This document shows, piece after piece, positions 51,051 to 58,416 of a stretch of 64,000 nucleotides of DNA (its first letter is position 1; each line of letters opens with the position of its first letter). The stretch is taken from contig NZ_RDBO01000077.1 in the NCBI RefSeq assembly GCF_008120935.1, positions 150,020 to 214,019 on the forward strand. Direction: 5' to 3'. The DNA comes from Streptomyces sp. sk2.1. Lineage in GTDB: Bacteria > Actinomycetota > Actinomycetes > Streptomycetales > Streptomycetaceae. The notes under the pieces were generated by a model. The model had not been told where the DNA came from. It made no database searches and saw only the letters and a program-made list of their open reading frames with translations. The position numbers and the translations under genes were made by a program.

Positions 51051-51070
51051 ACTGAGAACGCTAACCACCA

Positions 51071-51127
51071 CATCTGAAAGATGCATGGCAATAATTCGCC
51101 CGCGCTCCAAGTTTCGCTTATCTTTCA
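51071..51127. promoter_or_regulatory. Operator-like repeats between MOSC and lysR-type genes
   Basis: CATCT-GAA-AGATG (51071-51083) is a small inverted repeat. TGAAAGAT (51075-51082) also recurs inverted as ATCTTTCA (51120-51127) just before the LysR-type start codon. These are candidate binding sites for that regulator. Confidence 0.45.
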
Positions 51128-51130
51128 TGG

Positions 51131-52021
51131 GTGATCGAAGCCCGGCACCTCCGAGTCCTGCGCGCCGTGTCCACCACCGGTTCGTTCTCCGCCGCCGCCC
51201 GCGAACTGGGCTGCACCCAGCCGGCGGTCAGCCAGCAGATGAAGGCCCTGGAGGCATCCGTGGGCACCACCCTGCTGATCCGCACCGGACGCGAGATGCG
51301 CCTGACCCAGGCGGGTGAGGCCCTGGTCCGGCACGCCTCCGGCATCCTCGCCGGGCTCACCGCCGCGGAGGAGGAGGTCGCCGCCATCGCCGGGCTGCGG
51401 GCCGGCCGGGTCCGGCTGGTGTCGTTCCCCAGCGGCAGCTCCACCCTGGTCCCCGGCGCCCTGGCGGCACTGCGCGCGGCCCATCCGGGGACCCGGGTCT
51501 CCCTGGTCGAGGCCGAGCCGCCGCGCTCGGTCGAGATGCTGCGCGAGGGCGACTGCGACATCGCCCTGGCGTTCCGGTACGGCAGCTGCGGCGCCGAGTG
51601 GGAGGACCTGGTCGTGCGCCCGCTGCTCACCGACCGGCTGATCGGGCTGGTCCCCGAGGGGCACCGGCTGGCCGGGGAGGACGCGGTGGGCATCGCCGAG
51701 CTGGCCGACGAGTCGTGGATCGCGGGCTGTCCGCGCTGCCGTCGGCAGCTGGTCGAGGTGTGCGAGGAGTCGGGCTTCACGCCCCGGATCGACTTCGCCA
51801 CCGACGACTACCCGGCGGTGGTCGGCCTGGTCGGTGCCGGGCTCGGCGTGGCCGTGCTGCCGGAACTGGCGATCGAGTCGGTACGCCCCAAGGGGGTGCG
51901 GACCGTGACGGTGGAACCGGCCGTCGAGCGCGAGATCGTCGCGCTGACCCTGCCCGACCTCGCGCAGGTCCCGGCGGTGGCGGCCACGCTGGACCGGCTG
52001 TCCCTGGCAGCTGCCCGCTGA
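51131..52021 (+). CDS. LysR family transcriptional regulator
   Basis: This 296-residue protein has the N-terminal winged HTH (RHLRVLRAVSTTGSFSAAAR then CTQPAVSQQMKALEASVG) and a LysR substrate domain (RVRLVSFPSGSSTLVPGALA onward). It likely controls the divergent MOSC gene. The GTG at 51131 has no Shine-Dalgarno; the mRNA may be leaderless. Confidence 0.93.
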   Translation: MIEARHLRVLRAVSTTGSFSAAARELGCTQPAVSQQMKALEASVGTTLLIRTGREMRLTQAGEALVRHASGILAGLTAAEEEVAAIAGLRAGRVRLVSFPSGSSTLVPGALAALRAAHPGTRVSLVEAEPPRSVEMLREGDCDIALAFRYGSCGAEWEDLVVRPLLTDRLIGLVPEGHRLAGEDAVGIAELADESWIAGCPRCRRQLVEVCEESGFTPRIDFATDDYPAVVGLVGAGLGVAVLPELAIESVRPKGVRTVTVEPAVEREIVALTLPDLAQVPAVAATLDRLSLAAAR

Positions 52022-52355
52022 GCGTCCCGGGAGGGCCCGGCTCACGGAGGCGGGGCGTCGGTCGTCCGGGACCGGCGGGTGTCCGAAATGGGCGGGTGTC
52101 CGGGACCGGCAGGTGTCCGAAGCGGGCGGGTGTCCGGGACCGGCGGATGCCCGAAGTCGGCGGGTGTCCGGAGCCGGCAACTGTCCGGAGCCGTCGGGTG
52201 TCCGGGGCGTGACGGTCGTCCCGGGGTGATGGCCGTCCCGGGCCGGACGGGCGTCCGGGATCGGCGGCCGTCCGGGGCGGTGGTCGTCGGGCACCGTGCG
52301 GCCGGTTGAAGTGCAGAAACGTTTCTCCGCTGGTTGTGCGGGGGCTGTGGTGGGG
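52022..52355. other. 334-bp convergent intergenic region filled with 17-bp repeats
   Basis: No gene is present. About eight degenerate 17-bp tandem units with consensus GTGTCCGGGACCGGCGG run from 52062 to 52197, and more diverged copies continue to about 52280. The region lies between the stops of the LysR-type gene and whiD. No good terminator hairpin was found in it. Confidence 0.8.
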
Positions 52356-52679
52356 TCAGCCGTGCCCCGGGGCGGACGGCACGCCCGCCGCGATCAGCCG
52401 GCTGCGGGCCCGTCCCATGAGCTCCTCGCGCTCGTCCTCGGTCAGTCCGCCCCACACGCCGTAGGGCTCTCGTACGGCCAGGGCGTGCGCCGCGCACTCG
52501 GCGCGCACCGGGCAACGCATGCAGACCTCTTTCGCCGAGTTCTCGCGGGCGCTCCGGGCGGCTCCGCGCTCACCCTCCGGGTGGAAGAACAGCGAACTGT
52601 CGACCCCGCGGCAGGCCGCCAGCAGCTGCCAGTCCCACAGATCGGCGTTGGGTCCGGGAAGGCGGGAGAAATCTGCCAT
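52356..52679 (-). CDS. whiD: WhiB-family iron-sulfur regulator WhiD
   Basis: WhiD is a sporulation protein of the Wbl family that binds a [4Fe-4S] cluster. The 107-residue protein begins MADFSRLPGPNADLWDWQLL and has the four cluster ligands Cys23, Cys53, Cys56 and Cys62, the GVWGGLTEDER turn that contacts sigma region 4, and a basic C-terminal stretch. Location next to bldM matches the known Streptomyces arrangement. A start further upstream is possible but not supported by the family N-terminus. Confidence 0.95.
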   Translation of the reverse strand: MADFSRLPGPNADLWDWQLLAACRGVDSSLFFHPEGERGAARSARENSAKEVCMRCPVRAECAAHALAVREPYGVWGGLTEDEREELMGRARSRLIAAGVPSAPGHG

Positions 52680-52939
52680 TGCTTGTCCCCTCGAAACCGT
52701 GCTGAGTCGGAAACGTCGAGTCGTCTGTCGTTGACCGTGCCCACGACCGTACAACTACGGTGTAAGCAGATGTAAATATGACTGATTGCGAATCTAGTCA
52801 TAGACGCCAGCAAAAGGGAAGAAAACCCGCTAAATGGGGCATATCTTCATGTGAAGTTTCGGTTGACCGTTGGATGATCCGTGCCGTTCCCCTCTGTGTG
52901 CGGCCTCTCACGTAGAGTGCCGAACCCGCTTGTCCGACC

Positions 52940-52967
52940 CGTAACTCTTTCGAGTGACCGTCGTTGA
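52940..52967 (+). promoter_or_regulatory. sigma-BldN promoter of bldM
   Basis: CGTAAC (52940-52945), a 16-bp spacer and CGTTGA (52962-52967) match the BldN consensus as I recall it (CGTAAC-N16-CGTTGA). It lies about 120 bp before bldM, matching the known bldM p1 promoter. The 411-bp whiD-bldM gap otherwise holds an A/T-rich stretch at about 52745-52860 and probably the whiD promoter and bldM p2. Confidence 0.85.
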
Positions 52968-53090
52968 GAGGGCGGAGGCGGTTGGCGGAAAAAGCGATCG
53001 GGCAGGTGTCCGAGAGTGTCAACCGCGCAGGTGACGACTTGTAACAGCCTGGAGGCACAAGGTGACGCGCATCAGCTGCGGAGGACGGTC

Positions 53091-53702
53091 ATGACATCCG
53101 TTCTCGTCTGCGACGACTCCCCGCTCGCCCGAGAAGCGCTCCGACGCGCGGTCGCGACCGTGCCCGGCGTCGAGCGGGTGACGACGGCGGCCAATGGCGA
53201 GGAAGTCCTCCGCCGCTGGGGCGCCGACCGTTCGGATCTGATTCTGATGGACGTACGCATGCCCGGCCTGGGAGGTGTGGAGACGGTCCGGCGGCTGCTC
53301 TCCGCCGACCCCGGCGCCAGGATCATCATGCTGACCGTCGCCGAGGACCTGGACGGGGTCGCGCTCGCGGTCGCCGCCGGCGCCCGCGGCTATCTGCACA
53401 AGGACGCCTCCCGGGCGGAGCTGCGGGCCACCGTCACCCAGGCGCTGGCCGACCCGACGTGGCGGCTCGCCCCGCGCCGGCTGCGGTCGGCCGAGATGGG
53501 GGCGGCGCCGACGCTCACCGCGCGGGAGATCCAGGTGCTGGAAGGGATGAGCCACGGCCGTTCGAACGCCGAGATCGGCCGCGAGCTCTTCCTCTCCGAG
53601 GACACGGTGAAGACCCACGCCAGGCGTCTGTTCAAGAAGCTCGGGGCCTCGGACCGGGCGCACGCCGTCGCGCTCGGCTTCCGCTGGGGGCTGGTCCGCT
53701 GA
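53091..53702 (+). CDS. bldM: Developmental response regulator BldM
   Basis: BldM controls aerial hyphae formation and, as a heterodimer with WhiI, sporulation genes. The 203-residue protein has a receiver domain (MTSVLVCDDSPLAREAL, with Asp54 in LILMDVRMPG) and a LuxR-type HTH (LTAREIQVLEGMSHGRSNAE and LSEDTVKTHARRLFKKLGAS). BldM is known to act independently of phosphorylation. GGAGG precedes the ATG at 53091. The upstream sigma-BldN promoter places it in the bld cascade. Confidence 0.96.
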   Translation: MTSVLVCDDSPLAREALRRAVATVPGVERVTTAANGEEVLRRWGADRSDLILMDVRMPGLGGVETVRRLLSADPGARIIMLTVAEDLDGVALAVAAGARGYLHKDASRAELRATVTQALADPTWRLAPRRLRSAEMGAAPTLTAREIQVLEGMSHGRSNAEIGRELFLSEDTVKTHARRLFKKLGASDRAHAVALGFRWGLVR

Positions 53703-53924
53703 GGGGCGGCCGGGTCCGGCGGCCGAGTGGTTCCCCGCCCGCACACCGGCGGGCGGGGCGACGCGGCCGACGTGCGCCCGGCGGCTTCCGTGCCGTCCGC
53801 GGCGCCCGCCGGGCCGACGGTATGTGACGCTTCCCGGCCGATGCCGCATCCTTGAGACGTGGAGTTCCTCGGGGTGGAGTTCCTCGGGAACGATTCGGTC
53901 CAGCGGAAGGGGAGGGCGCAGGAC

Positions 53925-54590
53925 ATGACTTCCGGCGCACCCGCTCATAACGCTTCGGTGCACAACTCCGGACGCGGTGGCACGGATGGCGAGGCTCCGA
54001 GGCACCATGGTCCGATGCGCGACGACGAGACGACGGCGATCGGTGCCCTGGTGCACCGCGCCGTCGAGGGCGACGCGCAGGCCACTCACGATCTGCTGGC
54101 CCACGTCCACCCCCTCGCCCTGCGCTACTGCAGGTCGCGGCTGAACCGGCTGCCCGGTGACGCCCGCCACTTCGTGGAGGACCTGGCGCAGGAGGTCTGC
54201 GTCGCGGTGCTGATGGCGCTGCCGCGCTACAAGGACACCGGCAGGCCCTTCGAGGCGTTCGTCTTCGCCATCGCGGGGCACAAGGTCGCCGATCTCCAGC
54301 GCGCCGCCATGCGGCACCCGGGATCGACCGCCGTGCCCTCGGACGAGATGCCCGAGCGGCCCGACGACTCGCTCGGCCCCGAGGAGCGGGCCCTGCTCAG
54401 CAGCGATGCCGCCTGGGCGAAGAAGCTTCTCGCCAACCTCCCGGACAACCAGCGCGAGCTGCTCGTCCTCCGGGTCGCCGTGGGGCTGACGGCGGAGGAG
54501 ACCGGGCAGATGCTGGGTATGTCCCCGGGGGCGGTCCGGGTCGCCCAGCACCGGGCGCTGAGCCGGCTGAGGGCCCTCGCGGAACAGTGA
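53925..54590 (+). CDS. shbA: ECF-like sigma factor of the SigD/ShbA type
   Basis: This 221-residue sigma-70-family protein has sigma2 (HVHPLALRYCRSRLNRLPGD; HFVEDLAQEVCVAVLMALPR; FAIAGHKVADLQR) and sigma4 (LANLPDNQRELLVLRVAVGL; GMSPGAVRVAQHRALSRLRA). Its place after bldM and before guaB equals that of ShbA, the sigma factor that transcribes hrdB in Streptomyces, and of mycobacterial SigD; the assignment rests on this synteny and similarity. The start is uncertain: ATG 53925 has GGAGG upstream, but ATG 54015 would still include the whole sigma2 region. Confidence 0.85.
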   Translation: MTSGAPAHNASVHNSGRGGTDGEAPRHHGPMRDDETTAIGALVHRAVEGDAQATHDLLAHVHPLALRYCRSRLNRLPGDARHFVEDLAQEVCVAVLMALPRYKDTGRPFEAFVFAIAGHKVADLQRAAMRHPGSTAVPSDEMPERPDDSLGPEERALLSSDAAWAKKLLANLPDNQRELLVLRVAVGLTAEETGQMLGMSPGAVRVAQHRALSRLRALAEQ

Positions 54591-54635
54591 GACCGGGCCC
54601 GGCGAAGCTCCCGACCGGGTTCCGGCGAAGCTCCC
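54591..54635. repeat. 22/23-bp tandem repeat right after the sigma-factor stop
   Basis: Two near-identical units starting GACCGGG (54591-54612 and 54613-54635), plus a diverged third from 54636, begin immediately after the TGA. Looser copies of GCGAAGCCTTC-type sequence extend to about 54730. The region before guaB (54591-54828) holds no other gene. Confidence 0.75.
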
Positions 54636-54828
54636 GACCGGGCCCGCGAATCCTTTGCCGGGCCTTGACGAGGCTTCCGTACCGGCCCCCGCGAAGCCTT
54701 CGTGCCGGCCCTCATCGGCCTGTGCGAAGCCACAGAACCTCCAGGTGATCTTGTTCGTGGAATGAGACACCCCCGAAGGCCGTTAGCATGGACATCCGCA
54801 CCGATCAAGGCCATTTGGGGAAGGTGTC

Positions 54829-56334
54829 ATGACTGCAAACGTCGACGGAGTGCCCGAGAAATTCGCGACGCTCGGGCTGACATACGACGACGTGCTGCTG
54901 CTGCCCGGCGCGTCCGACATGGCGCCCGACCAGATCGACACCTCCTCGTACATCTCCAAGAACGTGCGGGTGAACATCCCGCTGCTCTCCGCCGCGATGG
55001 ACAAGGTCACCGAGGCCCGCATGGCGATCGCCATGGCCCGGCAGGGCGGCGTCGGTGTGCTGCACCGCAACCTCTCCATCGCCGACCAGGCCAACCAGGT
55101 CGACCTGGTGAAGCGCTCCGAGTCCGGCATGGTCACCGACCCGATCACGGTGCACCCGGACGCGACGCTGCGCGAGGCCGACGAGCTGTGCGCCAAGTTC
55201 CGCATCAGCGGTGTCCCGGTCACCGACGCCGCGGGCAAGCTGCTCGGCATCGTCACCAACCGCGACATGGCCTTCGAGTCGGACCGCACGCGCCAGGTGC
55301 GCGAGGTCATGACGCCGATGCCGCTGGTCACCGGCAAGGTCGGCATCTCCGGCGTGGACGCCATGGAGCTGCTGCGCCGCCACAAGATCGAGAAGCTCCC
55401 GCTGGTCGACGATTCCGGGGTCCTCAAGGGCCTCATCACCGTCAAGGACTTCGTCAAGGCCGAGAAGTACCCGAACGCCGCCAAGGACAAGGAAGGCCGG
55501 CTGCTGGTCGGTGCCGCCGTCGGCGTCGCCGGTGACGCCTTCGAGCGGGCCCAGGCGCTCGTCGAGGCCGGTGTCGACTTCATCGTCGTGGACACCGCCC
55601 ACGGCCACTCCCGGCTGGTCGGCGACATGGTCGCCAAGATCAAGTCGAACGCGTCCGGCGTCGACGTCATCGGTGGCAACATCGCCACCCGGGACGGCGC
55701 GCAGTCGCTGATCGACGCGGGTGTCGACGGCATCAAGGTCGGCGTCGGCCCCGGCTCCATCTGCACCACCCGCGTCGTCGCCGGCATCGGCGTCCCGCAG
55801 GTCACCGCGATCTACGAGGCGTCGCTCGCCGCCAAGGCGGCCGGTGTCCCGGTCATCGGCGACGGCGGCCTGCAGTACTCCGGCGACATCGCCAAGGCCC
55901 TGGTGGCCGGTGCGGACACCGTGATGCTCGGCTCGCTGCTCGCGGGCTGCGAGGAGTCCCCGGGCGAGCTGATGTTCATCAACGGCAAGCAGTTCAAGTC
56001 CTACCGGGGCATGGGCTCGCTCGGCGCGATGCAGAGCCGCGGCGACCGCAAGTCCTTCTCCAAGGACCGCTACTTCCAGGAGGGCGTGGCCTCCGACGAG
56101 AAGCTGGTCCCCGAGGGCATCGAGGGCCAGGTCCCCTACCGCGGCCCGCTCTCCGCGGTCGTCCACCAGCTCACCGGCGGTCTGCGCCAGTCGATGTTCT
56201 ACGTCGGCGGACGCACCGTTCCCGAGCTCCAGGAGAACGGCCGGTTCGTCCGGATCACCTCGGCGGGTCTCAAGGAGAGCCACCCGCACGACATCCAGAT
56301 GACGGTCGAGGCGCCGAACTACAGCAGGAAGTGA
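54829..56334 (+). CDS. guaB: Inosine-5'-monophosphate dehydrogenase
   Basis: GuaB oxidises IMP to XMP with NAD+, the rate-limiting step of GMP synthesis. The 501-residue protein has the TIM-barrel start TYDDVLLLPGASD, two CBS domains inserted at about residues 95-225 (VHPDATLREADELCAKFRIS and IVTNRDMAFE), the catalytic loop GVGPGSICTTR (Cys312), and the flap SRGDRKSFSKDRYFQE. It is followed by a strong terminator and then the paralogue guaB3. Confidence 0.97.
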   Translation: MTANVDGVPEKFATLGLTYDDVLLLPGASDMAPDQIDTSSYISKNVRVNIPLLSAAMDKVTEARMAIAMARQGGVGVLHRNLSIADQANQVDLVKRSESGMVTDPITVHPDATLREADELCAKFRISGVPVTDAAGKLLGIVTNRDMAFESDRTRQVREVMTPMPLVTGKVGISGVDAMELLRRHKIEKLPLVDDSGVLKGLITVKDFVKAEKYPNAAKDKEGRLLVGAAVGVAGDAFERAQALVEAGVDFIVVDTAHGHSRLVGDMVAKIKSNASGVDVIGGNIATRDGAQSLIDAGVDGIKVGVGPGSICTTRVVAGIGVPQVTAIYEASLAAKAAGVPVIGDGGLQYSGDIAKALVAGADTVMLGSLLAGCEESPGELMFINGKQFKSYRGMGSLGAMQSRGDRKSFSKDRYFQEGVASDEKLVPEGIEGQVPYRGPLSAVVHQLTGGLRQSMFYVGGRTVPELQENGRFVRITSAGLKESHPHDIQMTVEAPNYSRK

Positions 56335-56340
56335 CGCGGC

Positions 56341-56394
56341 CACACGCCTGAGGGGCGGCCCCGGGGGTTCCCGGGACCGCCCCTCAGGCGTGTG
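56341..56394. terminator. Terminator between guaB and guaB3
   Basis: A perfect 18-bp outer stem (56341-56358 with 56377-56394), with additional pairing inside (CCCGGG repeats), begins 7 bp after the guaB stop. Confidence 0.88.
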
Positions 56395-56441
56395 TCGGGG
56401 ATACTGGACAGCGCAGACATAGAGGGAAAGGCCACACCATC

Positions 56442-57566
56442 GTGACTGAGATCGAGATCGGGCGCGGCAAGCGCGGCCGCCGGGCGTACGCATTCGACGA
56501 CATCGCCGTCGTACCGAGCCGTCGCACCCGCGACCCGAAGGAGGTCTCGATCGCCTGGCAGATCGACGCCTACCGGTTCGAGCTGCCGTTCCTGGCCGCC
56601 CCCATGGACTCGGTGGTCTCCCCGCAGACCGCGATCCGCATCGGCGAGCTCGGTGGCCTCGGCGTCCTCAACCTGGAAGGGCTGTGGACCCGGCACGCCG
56701 ACCCGCAGCCGCTGCTCGACGAGATCGCGGAGATGCCCGTCGAGTCGGCGACCCGCCGCCTCCAGGAGATCTACTCCGCCCCGATCCAGGAGGAGCTGAT
56801 CGGGCAGCGCATCAAGGAGGTGCGCGACTCCGGCGTCGTCACCGCCGCCGCGCTCTCCCCGCAGCGCACCGCCCAGTTCTCCAAGGCCGTCGTCGACGCG
56901 GGCGTGGACATCTTCGTCATCCGCGGCACGACGGTCTCCGCCGAGCACGTCTCCGGCGCGGCCGAGCCGCTGAACCTCAAGCAGTTCATCTACGAGCTGG
57001 ACGTCCCGGTGATCGTCGGCGGCTGCGCCACGTACACCGCCGCCCTGCACCTGATGCGCACCGGCGCGGCCGGTGTCCTCGTCGGCTTCGGCGGCGGTGC
57101 CGCGCACACCACGCGCAACGTCTTCGGCATCCAGGTCCCGATGGCGACCGCGGTCGCCGACGTGGCCGGGGCCCGCCGGGACTACATGGACGAGTCCGGC
57201 GGCCGGTACGTGCACGTGATCGCGGACGGCGGCGTCGGCTGGTCCGGCGACCTGCCGAAGGCCATCGCCTGCGGTGCGGACGCCGTGATGATGGGCTCCC
57301 CGCTGGCCCGCGCCACCGACGCGCCGGGCCGCGGCCGGCACTGGGGCATGGAGGCCGTCCACGAGGACGTACCGCGCGGCAAGCTGGTGGACCTGGGCTC
57401 CGTCGGCACCACCGAGGAGGTCCTGACAGGCCCCTCGCACACCCCCGACGGCTCGATGAACATCTTCGGCGCGCTGCGCCGGGCGATGGCGACGACGGGG
57501 TACAGCGACCTCAAGGAGTTCCAGCGCGTCGAGGTGACGGTGGCGGACTCGCAGCACAGCCGCTGA
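56442..57566 (+). CDS. guaB3: GuaB3 family IMP dehydrogenase-like protein
   Basis: This 374-residue TIM-barrel protein of the IMPDH/GMP-reductase superfamily has no CBS domains (KRGRRAYAFDDIAVVPSRRT; APMDSVVSPQTAIRIGELGG). The region equivalent to the IMPDH catalytic loop reads VGFGGGAAHTTRNVFG, without the usual GPGSICTT Cys, so its chemistry may differ from GuaB. It is conserved next to guaB in actinobacteria. The GTG at 56442 is preceded by GAGGGAAAGG. It ends before a 50-bp palindrome shared with the convergent gene. Confidence 0.93.
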   Translation: MTEIEIGRGKRGRRAYAFDDIAVVPSRRTRDPKEVSIAWQIDAYRFELPFLAAPMDSVVSPQTAIRIGELGGLGVLNLEGLWTRHADPQPLLDEIAEMPVESATRRLQEIYSAPIQEELIGQRIKEVRDSGVVTAAALSPQRTAQFSKAVVDAGVDIFVIRGTTVSAEHVSGAAEPLNLKQFIYELDVPVIVGGCATYTAALHLMRTGAAGVLVGFGGGAAHTTRNVFGIQVPMATAVADVAGARRDYMDESGGRYVHVIADGGVGWSGDLPKAIACGADAVMMGSPLARATDAPGRGRHWGMEAVHEDVPRGKLVDLGSVGTTEEVLTGPSHTPDGSMNIFGALRRAMATTGYSDLKEFQRVEVTVADSQHSR

Positions 57567-57623
57567 GCACCGCCCCGCACGGGACGTACGGGACGCACAG
57601 GGCGTACGGGACGTACGGAAGAA

Positions 57624-57673
57624 CGGGCGAGGGCCCCGCACACCGCGATCGCGGTGTGCGGGGCCCTCGCCCG
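57624..57673. terminator. 50-bp perfect palindrome, bidirectional terminator
   Basis: A 25-bp arm (57624-57648) is followed directly by its exact reverse complement (57649-57673), between the convergent guaB3 and membrane-protein genes. It is probably a two-way terminator. Confidence 0.9.
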
Positions 57674-57711
57674 TGTCCGGTGGATCCGCCCGGTGCGGGA
57701 CCGGGCCGGGG

Positions 57712-58311
57712 TTACGCGGCCTTCTTGGCGCCACCGAAGGCGGCGACGGCACCGAGCAGCAGGAAGATGTACGCCTTGAAGTCCGCCGCCTCGCTCCACG
57801 CCTTCGTCAGCACGTCGAAGTTGTCGAAGAACAGCGTGGCCGCGGACTGCTGGGCCAGGTCGGACAGGATGATCGAGACGCCGATGAGCTGGCCGAGGTA
57901 GACGGCGCCCACCGACAGGACGGCGCTGACCACGGGCAGGATCGGGTTGCGGCCGCCGACCTTGCTCGCCGCGAAGCCGATCAGGAAGCCGACACCGATG
58001 GCGATGTAGCCGATCTCGCGCTCGATCGCACCGGCGATGACGCCGTACAGGAAGGCCGCGACCAGCGCCGTGACCAGCGCCGTCAGCAGACCGAGGCCCA
58101 CCTTGTCGCGCACCGGGGCCGGAGGGGCGAACGGCGCGCCGCCGAACGGCACGCCGGGCTGGCCGGGCTGCTGGCCCCCGAACGGGTTGCCACCCGGCTG
58201 CTGGCCCCCGTACGGGTTGTCACCCGGCTGCTGGCCCCCGTACGGGTTGCCGCCGGGCTGGGCGTTGTACGGCTGCTGCGGCTGGTTCGGCGGCGGCACG
58301 GGCTGGCTCAT
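57712..58311 (-). CDS. Hypothetical membrane protein with Gly/Pro/Gln repeats
   Basis: The function is unknown. The 199-residue product has a cytoplasmic N-terminus rich in Pro/Gln/Gly with repeated NPYGGQQPGG units (residues about 20-50). Four membrane segments then follow (LLTALVTALVAAFLYGVIAG, IAIGVGFLIGFAASKV, PVVSAVLSVGAVYLGQLIG, IFLLLGAVAAFGG). The internal repeats make length variation between strains likely. It ends near the guaB3 terminator and starts at ATG 58311 with AGGGGGA upstream. Confidence 0.85.
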   Translation of the reverse strand: MSQPVPPPNQPQQPYNAQPGGNPYGGQQPGDNPYGGQQPGGNPFGGQQPGQPGVPFGGAPFAPPAPVRDKVGLGLLTALVTALVAAFLYGVIAGAIEREIGYIAIGVGFLIGFAASKVGGRNPILPVVSAVLSVGAVYLGQLIGVSIILSDLAQQSAATLFFDNFDVLTKAWSEAADFKAYIFLLLGAVAAFGGAKKAA

Positions 58312-58416
58312 GAAGGAATCCCCCTGGGACGGAAGCGCACGATTGTGCGAGAAGTGACGCCGCAGGCTAGCAGCCGTCTGTGACATCGCCCACCGGAATC
58401 TTCCGCGAAACCCTCC

